This document shows, piece by piece, positions 1 to 5,832 of a DNA stretch of 8,109 bases (positions are counted from its first letter, which is position 1; each line of letters begins with the position of its first letter). The translations under genes and the position numbers were made by a program. Source of the DNA: Desulfobacterales bacterium (GTDB lineage: Bacteria; Desulfobacterota; Desulfobacteria; Desulfobacterales; UBA5852); the NCBI GenBank assembly GCA_016735415.1, contig JAERRP010000896.1, positions 1 through 8,109 on the forward strand, read 5' to 3'. The notes below the pieces were generated by a model, which saw only the letters and a program-made list of their open reading frames with translations, had not been told where the DNA came from and searched no databases.

Positions 1-803
1 ACCGCTTGGTGATCGATGAGCATCTTGATCATGGTGGGTGCGGTGAACATGTTGGTGACTCGGTATTTCTCGATAGTTTGAAACACCAACTCCGGGTCGA
101 AGGATTTGGAGGCAAGGATGACGTTTGTCGCCCCTTTTCCGATGTTGGGCAGACCGTAGAGTCCGCTTCCGTGGGACAGGGGGGCCGCGTGGAGAATCAC
201 GTCGTTGGGAGTGAGCCCCGGGGCGATGTCCGCATAAAAATTCATGGTGATCGCCAACAGGATGCGGTGGGTTAGCATGGCGCCCTTGGGCATGCCGGTG
301 GTCCCGGAGGTGTAGAAGAGCCAGGCCAGATCATCGGGAGAAACATCCACGTCGATGAATTCGTCGGCTGCGTCATCGAGCAGGGTTTCGTATTCGAGAA
401 GTTCGCCTGCGGCACCGTCCAGGGTAATCAGATGACGGACACCAGGGATCCGCTCCCGTACCTCCATAATTGAGTCATTGAATTCGGGTGAAAGAATTAC
501 CGCCCGTGACTCGGAGTGATCGATGATGAAAGCGAACTCCTTGGGATGGAGCCGGAAGTTGATCGGAACCGCGCCCAGACCGCTCTTGAAACAGGCAAAC
601 AACGATTCGTAGGTTTGCGGGTAGTTGTATTGGAGTATCGCAACATTTTCACCCTGTTTGATGCCTAATCGTTGCAACGCGTTGGCCAGCCGATTGACCC
701 GGATAGCAAATTGAGCATATGAAATCTGTCGATCTCCATGGATGAAGGCCGGCTTGTCCGGGAAAAGACGTGCGGTTTTGGTCAGCAACATGCTAAGGTT
801 CAT
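1..803 (-). CDS. AMP-forming acyl-CoA synthetase / fatty-acid-CoA ligase, N-terminal part (runs off window)
   Basis: The gene encodes an adenylate-forming ligase that should activate a carboxylic acid with ATP and join it to CoA in the cytoplasm. Translating from ATG 803 gives an open frame of 267 codons to the window edge, roughly half of a usual 500-550 residue enzyme; the C-terminal lid domain is outside. The start reads MNLSMLLTKTARLFPDKPAF, typical of the family. The P-loop-like AMP-binding motif YTSGTTGMPKG lies at residues 164-174, followed by the HAAPLSHGSGLY segment and, near the edge, the MFTAPTM motif that lines the adenylate pocket. A GAGGAG ribosome site sits 7 nt before the ATG. 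It starts 41 nt after the SDR stop, so it is probably the last visible gene of the TRAP operon. Family assignment is firm. Chain length or aromatic specificity cannot be judged, and the substrate presumably matches what the TRAP system imports. Confidence 0.93.
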   Translation of the reverse strand, partial: MNLSMLLTKTARLFPDKPAFIHGDRQISYAQFAIRVNRLANALQRLGIKQGENVAILQYNYPQTYESLFACFKSGLGAVPINFRLHPKEFAFIIDHSESRAVILSPEFNDSIMEVRERIPGVRHLITLDGAAGELLEYETLLDDAADEFIDVDVSPDDLAWLFYTSGTTGMPKGAMLTHRILLAITMNFYADIAPGLTPNDVILHAAPLSHGSGLYGLPNIGKGATNVILASKSFDPELVFQTIEKYRVTNMFTAPTMIKMLIDHQA

Positions 804-844
804 CTGTCCACTCCTCGTGATCTTCAACGAATATCGTACATGGC

Positions 845-1624
845 TTAGGCCGTGACCCATCCCCCGTCCACGTTGAGCACCTGCCCTGTAATGTAGCTGG
901 AGGCGTCAGACGCGAGAAAGACGATGGCTTCGGCCATCTCTTCGGGTTTTCCCATTCTTGGTATCGGCAGAATCGATACGTTGTAGTCGAAGCCCTTAGT
1001 CATCTCCGTCTCGCAGGCTCCAGGCGCAATGCTGTTGACGAAGATGCCGTCTTTGGCCACATCCTTGGCGATCCACCGTGTCAGGGCGATCACGCCCCCC
1101 TTGGCCGCAGCGTAGGCCGGGCCTGAGCGACCGCGGGTTTTCTCCGCGGAATCGTCCAGTTTGGAAACCGCCCCGCCGATAATTCCCGAAATTGAGCTGA
1201 CGTTGACGATTTTGCCGTACCGGCGCTCGCGCATGTGAGGATAAATGGTCTTGATGCAGAGAAAAGCACCCTTCATGATAACACCCACCACCCGGTCCCA
1301 TGTAGCCTCGGAAGTCTCCAAAAGGCTATCCCGGTGCACCACTCCGGCGTTGTTGACCAAAATGTCGATATGTCCGAACGTTTCGATGGCCTGCTCGGTC
1401 ATTTGCTCGACATCCTGCTGCACCGCGACATTGGTTTCCACCGCGATCGCCCTTCGCCCCAAGGCCTCAACCTGTTTGATGGTTTCTGAAACATCAATGA
1501 GATCCGCGATGACGATGTTGGCTCCTTCCCGAGCCAGGGCCAGTGCCGTAGCCGCTCCGATTCCCCGCGCGCCGCCCGTTACAATGGCATTTTTGCCGTT
1601 CAAATCCGTTGAGTTCATGTTCAT
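845..1624 (-). CDS. Short-chain dehydrogenase/reductase (SDR), FabG-like, 259 aa
   Basis: A classical SDR oxidoreductase that interconverts a hydroxyl and a keto group with a nicotinamide cofactor. Numbered from ATG 1624, the cofactor motif TGGARGIG is at residues 16-23. Asp41 at the end of the second strand (IVIADL) suggests NAD(H) rather than NADP(H). NNAG is at 91-94, catalytic Ser144 is in VSSISG, and Tyr171/Lys175 are in YAAAK. Two things are odd. The tetrad Asn expected in the RVxxVN segment is Ile116 (RVVGVIMKGAF). Ser144 and Tyr171 are 27 residues apart instead of about 13, because of an extra charged stretch rich in Lys, Asp, Glu and Arg. Start choice: GTG 1636, ATG 1624 and ATG 1618 are all in frame; GGAGAAAGGT directly before 1624 favours 1624 or 1618. 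A second, unused AGGAGG (1661-1666) lies further upstream with no start codon at normal distance. The gene lies between dctM and the acyl-CoA ligase, suggesting a catabolic role rather than fatty-acid synthesis. Confidence 0.93.
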   Translation of the reverse strand: MNMNSTDLNGKNAIVTGGARGIGAATALALAREGANIVIADLIDVSETIKQVEALGRRAIAVETNVAVQQDVEQMTEQAIETFGHIDILVNNAGVVHRDSLLETSEATWDRVVGVIMKGAFLCIKTIYPHMRERRYGKIVNVSSISGIIGGAVSKLDDSAEKTRGRSGPAYAAAKGGVIALTRWIAKDVAKDGIFVNSIAPGACETEMTKGFDYNVSILPIPRMGKPEEMAEAIVFLASDASSYITGQVLNVDGGWVTA

Positions 1625-1634
1625 ACCTTTCTCC
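1625..1634 (-). promoter_or_regulatory. Ribosome binding site deciding the SDR start
   Basis: GGAGAAAGGT on the minus strand abuts ATG 1624. GGAG is 6 nt from ATG 1624, and AAGG is 7 nt from ATG 1618. It lies inside the reading frame of the longer GTG 1636 start, which makes that longer version less likely. Confidence 0.55.
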
Positions 1635-1690
1635 ACACTGAATTTTCCGTTCGGTATTAGCCTCCTGAAAGAAACGAATACATTGCGGCG

Positions 1691-3010
1691 CTATCGCATC
1701 GTCATGGGAAGCCAGTAGCTTAAAGATGGGAAACTAAAGAGAACCAAGGCTGCCACCAGTTCAAAAAGAACGAACCACAGACAGCCTTTGAAGATGTCCG
1801 CCAGCGGAACATCTCGAACTACCCCTGCCAAGACGTATACATTCAAACCCACCGGAGGGCTGATCAGGCCAATCTCGCAGAGTTTAGTAGAAAGGATGCC
1901 GAACCAAAGAGCGCTGAATCCCATCTGGTCGACCACCACCGGGAACATTATCGGCAAGGTTACCAGGAGAAGCGAAAAAGAATCCAGGAGCATTCCAAGT
2001 GGGATGTAAAGCAGTAAAAATAGGCCCACAATCATCAGAGGTGGAACCGGAAGTGTCGCCACCCAGGATGATACCATCTGGGGGACCTGGGCGAGGGTGA
2101 GAAAAAAACTGTACAGCCCGGCCCCGACGATGACGATAAAGACCATGCATGACGTGCGTAGCGTGGACACAAAACATTCCTTGAGCGCATTCCAGAAGGT
2201 TTCTTTTAACTGCTTTCGCCGGAGGACCATAGCCATGAAGGAGACAAAAGCCCCTACTGCAGCGGCTTCGGTGGGGGTGAACCATCCGATGTAAATTCCT
2301 CCAACCACAATGAAAAAAAGAAGAAATGCTCCGAAACCGTGCTTCAGACAGCGGAATCGCTCAAACCAGGACACCTCCATGGGCTTGGGTGCTAGTGTCG
2401 GTTCTATCCGACTCAGCATTGTCAATCCGAGGATGTAAATCAGAACCGAAATGAACCCCGGAACTACCCCTGCAATCAGCATTGAGCCAACAGAGGTGTC
2501 CGTGATCACTCCATAAAATACCAAAATAACGCTGGGTGGAATAAGAATACCTAAGACGCCGCCAGCGGCGACAATGCCGCACGCCAGTTTCGGGTCGTAC
2601 CCCTGTTCCCGCATCTCCGGAACCGCCACCGCTCCCATGGTTGCAGCCGTAGCTACACTGGAACCCGAACAGGCGGCAAATCCCGCGCTGCCAACGATTG
2701 TGGCCACGCCCAGGCCGGCTGGAAATCGAGAAAACCAAGCTCTCCCGATGAGATACACATCTTTTCCAATACCGGCCTTAAAGGCGAAATGACCCATGAT
2801 GACAAAAAGTGGCACGACCACAAGCAGATAGCTCGCGCTCTGCACATAGGGAAACACCTTGAGTTGGATCAGAGCCATGTCCATTCCGGAAATCGCAGCA
2901 CAACCGAGAAAACCGGCGACGCCGAGAGAGACGAAAACCGGGATTCCCAGCGCCAGCAAGAGGAGAATTAACGGGACACTGACAAATACGGCCAACAATG
3001 GATCCATCAT
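1691..3010 (-). CDS. dctM: TRAP transporter large permease (DctM family), 439 aa
   Basis: The large membrane subunit of a tripartite ATP-independent periplasmic transporter. It forms the ion-driven (usually Na+) substrate path in the inner membrane and works with the DctQ and DctP encoded just upstream. The protein is full length for the family and almost entirely hydrophobic, with about 12 membrane segments. Recognisable family signatures are GSSVATAATMG (116-126), GVLGILIPPS (151-160), GGIYIGWFTPTEAAAVGA (237-254), LGMLLDSFSLLLVTLPIM (338-355) and EIGLISPPVGLNVYVL (379-394). The first and last lie in the conserved regions that carry the ion and substrate sites in this family. The start is the first of two tandem ATG codons, with GGAAGG 6 nt upstream. 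It begins 56 nt after the dctQ stop, and the SDR follows after 66 nt, consistent with one transcript. Confidence 0.97.
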   Translation of the reverse strand: MMDPLLAVFVSVPLILLLLALGIPVFVSLGVAGFLGCAAISGMDMALIQLKVFPYVQSASYLLVVVPLFVIMGHFAFKAGIGKDVYLIGRAWFSRFPAGLGVATIVGSAGFAACSGSSVATAATMGAVAVPEMREQGYDPKLACGIVAAGGVLGILIPPSVILVFYGVITDTSVGSMLIAGVVPGFISVLIYILGLTMLSRIEPTLAPKPMEVSWFERFRCLKHGFGAFLLFFIVVGGIYIGWFTPTEAAAVGAFVSFMAMVLRRKQLKETFWNALKECFVSTLRTSCMVFIVIVGAGLYSFFLTLAQVPQMVSSWVATLPVPPLMIVGLFLLLYIPLGMLLDSFSLLLVTLPIMFPVVVDQMGFSALWFGILSTKLCEIGLISPPVGLNVYVLAGVVRDVPLADIFKGCLWFVLFELVAALVLFSFPSLSYWLPMTMR

Positions 3011-3066
3011 CGATTACCTTCCATGAAAAGTCTTTGCGACGCAGATAGTTGAAACCGGTATGAACA

Positions 3067-3603
3067 TCAGCTCCTCTGTTTGGGCAGGCGACCGCGCAGA
3101 AACTCGATGTCCTTCCAGATATCGAAAATGAGCTGTATGTTCATCATCCAGCACCCGATGGGTACCAGTGCCTTGGCCCACCATATCGGCATCTGGACAG
3201 AGCCCCAGCGGAATTCCCGGATCTGGAAAGACTCCCACGCACCGATGGCACTCTGGTAGGCAAGGATGAAAAGGAAAATGAAGGTCACCACCCAGGCAAA
3301 GATATTGAATTTTGTCGCGGTTTTATCCGAAACGCGCATCAGAAAGGCCGTAACCCGTATGTGCCCTCTCTCGATTTGGGTCCAGGCCATCCCCATGTAG
3401 ACGCAGATGACTAGCAGGACTTCGTTGAGTTCGAAGACCCCTGGAATCGGGCTGTTGAGCATATATCGGGCGGTCGCATCCATCGTGGTGCTCAGAATCA
3501 TTAGAGCGATGGCCACCGCCGCCAGCACGGCTGTAAACGTGCAAAAAACCGTGTATCGGTCCGCGAGTCTTTCCACTAGAATCCTTTTGCGCGGTTTTTC
3601 CAT
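3067..3603 (-). CDS. dctQ: TRAP transporter small permease (DctQ family), 178 aa
   Basis: The small four-helix membrane subunit of the TRAP transporter, which braces DctM in the inner membrane. Four hydrophobic segments lie at about residues 18-40, 57-75, 100-121 and 139-160. The family pattern MDATARYMLN...PGVFELNE (41-61) follows the first helix, and ERGHIRV (78-84) follows the second, both typical of DctQ. The N-terminus is Lys/Arg-rich (MEKPRKR), fitting a cytoplasmic start. Upstream there is only a weak AAGAAAG purine run, so translation may be lower than for dctP; this fits a membrane subunit needed in smaller amounts than the binding protein. The 106-nt gap from dctP is filled by stem-loops. 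Confidence 0.95.
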   Translation of the reverse strand: MEKPRKRILVERLADRYTVFCTFTAVLAAVAIALMILSTTMDATARYMLNSPIPGVFELNEVLLVICVYMGMAWTQIERGHIRVTAFLMRVSDKTATKFNIFAWVVTFIFLFILAYQSAIGAWESFQIREFRWGSVQMPIWWAKALVPIGCWMMNIQLIFDIWKDIEFLRGRLPKQRS

Positions 3604-3656
3604 AGCAACACTTTCTTTACTTTGGTGGGGGGGGCAATGGGATCGGGTCCGCCGGA

Positions 3657-3702
3657 GAACGCCCCGCCGCTACTGGCGTTCTGCGGGGCCTGTGCCCCCG
3701 CA
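3657..3702 (-). repeat. Cluster of mutually exclusive stem-loops between dctP and dctQ
   Basis: Three GC-rich stems share sequence here. In plus-strand terms they are GAACGCC 3657-3663 with GGCGTTC 3675-3681, GCCCCGC 3661-3667 with GCGGGGC 3683-3689, and TGCGGGG 3682-3688 with CCCCGCA 3696-3702 (7-nt loop). In the minus-strand mRNA the third stem begins 7 nt after the dctP stop. No U-tract follows, so it is not a standard intrinsic terminator. A likely role (inference) is protection of the 3' end of dctP mRNA or partial attenuation, so that the binding protein exceeds the permeases. A C8 run (minus strand, 3627-3634) lies just beyond. Confidence 0.6.
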
Positions 3703-3709
3703 GACCTAT

Positions 3710-4852
3710 TTACATGTACTTTTGCTTGTAAGTTTCCCAAGGGTTCTTGAGTTTACCAGGCTCGTATTTCTGGATTAAGCTGTCGACCTTTACCTGGAAC
3801 GCGGCACCGTCGAAATTGTTGGCCTTGGCAATATTCTCGACCCATTCGTTGGTCTGGGCTGGTTGGACCATCTCGGTGGCCTTCTTAATTTCCGAGTCCG
3901 ACCAGGTTGAGAACTTGGCGCCAGCCGAAACCATCTTGTCCACACTCTCTTCGGTCAACTTCGTGTAGAGCTCCAAATAACGCCATTGGTAAAGGTCGGC
4001 TACGGTCTGGTTCACGACCTCTTTAAGATCGTCGGGCAGTGACCGCCAGAGTTTCCGGTTCATAACGACGGTAGTCGGCGCATGGGCACCGGCCCCGCTT
4101 TCAACGATGTAGGGTGCCTGCTCATGAAGCTTCATCTTTTCGGCGGTGATGAAGGCGAACGCAAAGGCACCGTCCAGGATTCCACGCTCCAGGGAGGTGT
4201 AGACCTCTCCGGCGACAATGGGCATTCCCTGCCCGCCGAGGCGGTTGACGGTGTCGGCACCGATTCCGTAGCCTCGGACCTTTTTCCCCTTGAGAGCGGC
4301 CACCTCAGGCAGCGGTTCTTTCATGATGAAAGGGCAGTAACTCCAATTTGTAAAGTAGAGCACCTTGGCGCGGTTCCGGTCCTCCCATTCCTTGCGGAGT
4401 TCAGGGGTGGCGTCATACATATCGCGGCAGACGTATAGCAGGGTATCGGCGTGGTTGCATCCCCGATAATACCATTCCAGGCCACGGCTCAAGGGAACCG
4501 CGGAGGGGTAGTAGCCGTAGCTGATCAGCGATATCTCCGAAAGCCCATCCCGGATCGCAGGCAGGTGCTGGCCTACCTTGTGCAGTGAGCCCGACCAGAA
4601 CTTCTTGATCTGGATGCGACCGTCGCTCCGTTTGGCGATTTCGTCCAAGAACCAGTTGTCGAGCTGGGCCGTTTCGGCGCTGGCACCGATGTAGCAGTCG
4701 TACTTCATGGTGTAGACGTCTTTCTTGGCGGCATTGGCCTGCCGCATCCCTGGAACCATCGTCAGGCTGGCCCCGACAGCGGCCCCCCCAAGAACAACGT
4801 CCTTCAAAAACCGGCGGCGCGAAATTCCTCTTCTTGTGTTTTCATTGTCCAT
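3710..4852 (-). CDS. dctP: TRAP substrate-binding protein (DctP family) with Tat signal peptide, 380 aa
   Basis: The extracytoplasmic solute receptor that captures the substrate, normally a carboxylate, and hands it to DctQM. The N-terminus has a textbook twin-arginine signal: SRRRFLK at residues 11-17, a hydrophobic core (about 18-34) and ANA|A as the likely cleavage site after residue 41. It is therefore probably exported folded through Tat rather than Sec. In the mature part, KGKKVRGYG (188-196) carries Arg193, the position of the conserved carboxylate-binding Arg in DctP proteins. GEVYTSLERGILDGAF (215-230) is the usual family signature after it. The region around residues 128-172 is rich in Tyr, Trp and Cys (WYYRGCNH, CRDMY, FTNWSYC), which might line a pocket for a larger or aromatic acid; this is speculation. 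AAGGAGG lies 7-8 nt before the ATG, the best ribosome site in the window. It is the first gene of the TRAP operon. Confidence 0.96.
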   Translation of the reverse strand: MDNENTRRGISRRRFLKDVVLGGAAVGASLTMVPGMRQANAAKKDVYTMKYDCYIGASAETAQLDNWFLDEIAKRSDGRIQIKKFWSGSLHKVGQHLPAIRDGLSEISLISYGYYPSAVPLSRGLEWYYRGCNHADTLLYVCRDMYDATPELRKEWEDRNRAKVLYFTNWSYCPFIMKEPLPEVAALKGKKVRGYGIGADTVNRLGGQGMPIVAGEVYTSLERGILDGAFAFAFITAEKMKLHEQAPYIVESGAGAHAPTTVVMNRKLWRSLPDDLKEVVNQTVADLYQWRYLELYTKLTEESVDKMVSAGAKFSTWSDSEIKKATEMVQPAQTNEWVENIAKANNFDGAAFQVKVDSLIQKYEPGKLKNPWETYKQKYM

Positions 4853-4881
4853 TTTTACTCCTCCTTAATGTTTTCCCAAAA

Positions 4882-4909
4882 ATTATGGGTTTCGGCACCC
4901 GCATGCAAA
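4882..4909 (-). promoter_or_regulatory. Candidate sigma70-type promoter of the dctP operon
   Basis: Minus strand: TTTGCA (4904-4909), 16-bp spacer, CATAAT (4882-4887). The boxes match 4/6 and 5/6 of the consensus. The start site would fall near 4875, giving a leader of about 23 nt that contains the AAGGAGG ribosome site. A small dyad, GGGT-6-ACCC (4887-4900), lies in the spacer and could be an operator. This is a prediction from pattern only. Confidence 0.4.
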
Positions 4910-4928
4910 GTTTGTCTGCAGCGGGGCA

Positions 4929-4943
4929 TTTCGCATCTCGAAA
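4929..4943. promoter_or_regulatory. Inverted repeat, candidate response-regulator site upstream of dctP
   Basis: TTTCG-CATCT-CGAAA is a perfect 5-bp dyad with a 5-bp gap, centred at 4936, about 61 bp upstream of the predicted dctP start site. That is the usual distance for an activator contacting polymerase from upstream. The adjacent NarL-type regulator is the obvious candidate, since this family binds short inverted half-sites. A 5-bp arm can also arise by chance. Confidence 0.35.
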
Positions 4944-5115
4944 CGACATTAGTGCCTGTCAGTGTTTTCCGACCCTTTTAAATTGGAGACCGGACGATAT
5001 TCTGGTTCAGCAGACAGAGACATTATGGGACAGTTTTCCAAATAGGAGAGGCAAGGAGCCTAAATATAATTATACGAAAGATATCAACGGGAGGAAAAGA
5101 TGTAAATGCCCTGAA

Positions 5116-5145
5116 CGGGTGAAAGGCCGTCACCCCGACGGGTGA
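5116..5145 (-). terminator. Stem-loop group after the response regulator, weak terminator candidate
   Basis: GGGTGA (5117-5122), TCACCC (5130-5135) and GGGTGA (5140-5145) allow two alternative hairpins with loops of 7 and 4 nt. A third option is CCGTC (5127-5131) with GACGG (5137-5141). They lie about 25-55 nt after the regulator stop. On the minus strand the inner hairpin is followed by CGGCCTTTC, a poor U-tract, so termination may be incomplete and some transcripts may read into dctP. The 8-mer ACGGGTGA is directly repeated at 5115 and 5138. Confidence 0.35.
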
Positions 5146-5169
5146 GGAGAAGGGAAAAGTATGGTGAGG

Positions 5170-5832
5170 CTATCGTGGAAGGCAAACGAGATTTCCCTGG
5201 ATGGCAGCCCGAGAGGCTTGGGAGCGACTGTTAACGCCTAGTTTTTGGTAAATGTTTTTCAGGTGGGATTTGACTGTATCTGGTGACAGGTGGACGGCAT
5301 GAGCGATATCCTTGTTGGATTTACCTTCCACCAGGTGGGCCAGAATTTGAAGCTCCCTCTGGGAAAGAACCGGGCGGGTCGACGGCGTCTCTTTGGCCGT
5401 TGAAGACTGCTTAATACTATGGAACAGCTTGCGGGTCACGGTCGGATCGATGAACGCACGGTCCTGAAGCACACCTCGGATGATTTTAAGTAAGTCTCCC
5501 TTTTTCACATCCTTAATCACATAGCCGTCAGCGCCAGCCTTGATCGACTCTATAACGTATTCTTCATCATCGTAATTGGTAAGCAAAACCACTTTGATCT
5601 TGGGATATTTTTCCTTTACCAGTCGCGTAGCTTCAATCCCGTCAATGCCGGGCATTTTGAGATCCATAAGGACCACGTCGGGAAGCACCTCTTCGATCCC
5701 ATCGAGGCAATCGATGCTTGACCTCGCGTCGGCCACTACGTCAATGTCCTCTTGGAGTTCAAGCAGGGCTTTGATACCCTCTCGAACAATAGCGTGATCA
5801 TCGACTACCATAACACGAATCCTATCAGCCAT
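5170..5832 (-). CDS. NarL/FixJ-type two-component response regulator, 220 aa
   Basis: A DNA-binding transcription regulator switched by phosphorylation. The receiver domain spans about residues 4-120, with the acidic pair Asp11/Asp12, phospho-acceptor Asp57 in LMDLKMPGIDG, Thr85 and Lys107: all expected active-site residues are present. A linker rich in Ser, Thr and Pro (about 141-154) leads to a LuxR-type helix-turn-helix at about 155-212 (LSQRELQILAHLVEGKSNKDIA...TVKSHLKNIYQKLGV). The start codon overlaps the last 8 nt of the kinase gene, and AAGGAGGAG just upstream lies within the kinase coding sequence, so translation of the two is probably coupled. The partner is the adjacent kinase, and the likely target is the TRAP operon 317 nt downstream; self-regulation of the pair is also possible. 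Family and mechanism are firm; the target is inferred from position. Confidence 0.96.
   Translation of the reverse strand: MADRIRVMVVDDHAIVREGIKALLELQEDIDVVADARSSIDCLDGIEEVLPDVVLMDLKMPGIDGIEATRLVKEKYPKIKVVLLTNYDDEEYVIESIKAGADGYVIKDVKKGDLLKIIRGVLQDRAFIDPTVTRKLFHSIKQSSTAKETPSTRPVLSQRELQILAHLVEGKSNKDIAHAVHLSPDTVKSHLKNIYQKLGVNSRSQASRAAIQGNLVCLPR

Larger units (their letters stand above)
4853..5169. other. 317-nt regulatory gap between the two-component genes and dctP
   Basis: No credible gene is present. The plus-strand open frame across part of it has no family features and overlaps the dctP start. On the minus strand the gap holds, from left to right in the window, the dctP ribosome site, a candidate promoter (4882-4909), a 15-bp dyad (4929-4943), a TATAAT-like box (5069-5074, a 10-bp palindromic AT block with no good -35) and a stem-loop group after the regulator gene (5116-5145). 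Confidence 0.7.

Noticed and set aside
6..275. Plus-strand open frame of 89 codons
   Set aside because: Lies opposite a well-supported acyl-CoA synthetase with intact motifs; composition is that of an antisense shadow.
3014..3238. Minus-strand open frame of 74 codons overlapping the end of dctQ
   Set aside because: It is the alternative frame of dctQ; the dctQ frame has all the family motifs.
5065..5074. TATAATTATA block as a bidirectional promoter
   Set aside because: A good -10 on both strands, but no acceptable -35 at 16-18 bp on the minus strand and no gene to serve on the plus strand.
4834..5145. Plus-strand open frame of 103 codons over the gap upstream of dctP
   Set aside because: No ribosome site, no family features, overlaps the dctP start and leader, and crosses candidate regulatory sites. 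Chance ORF.
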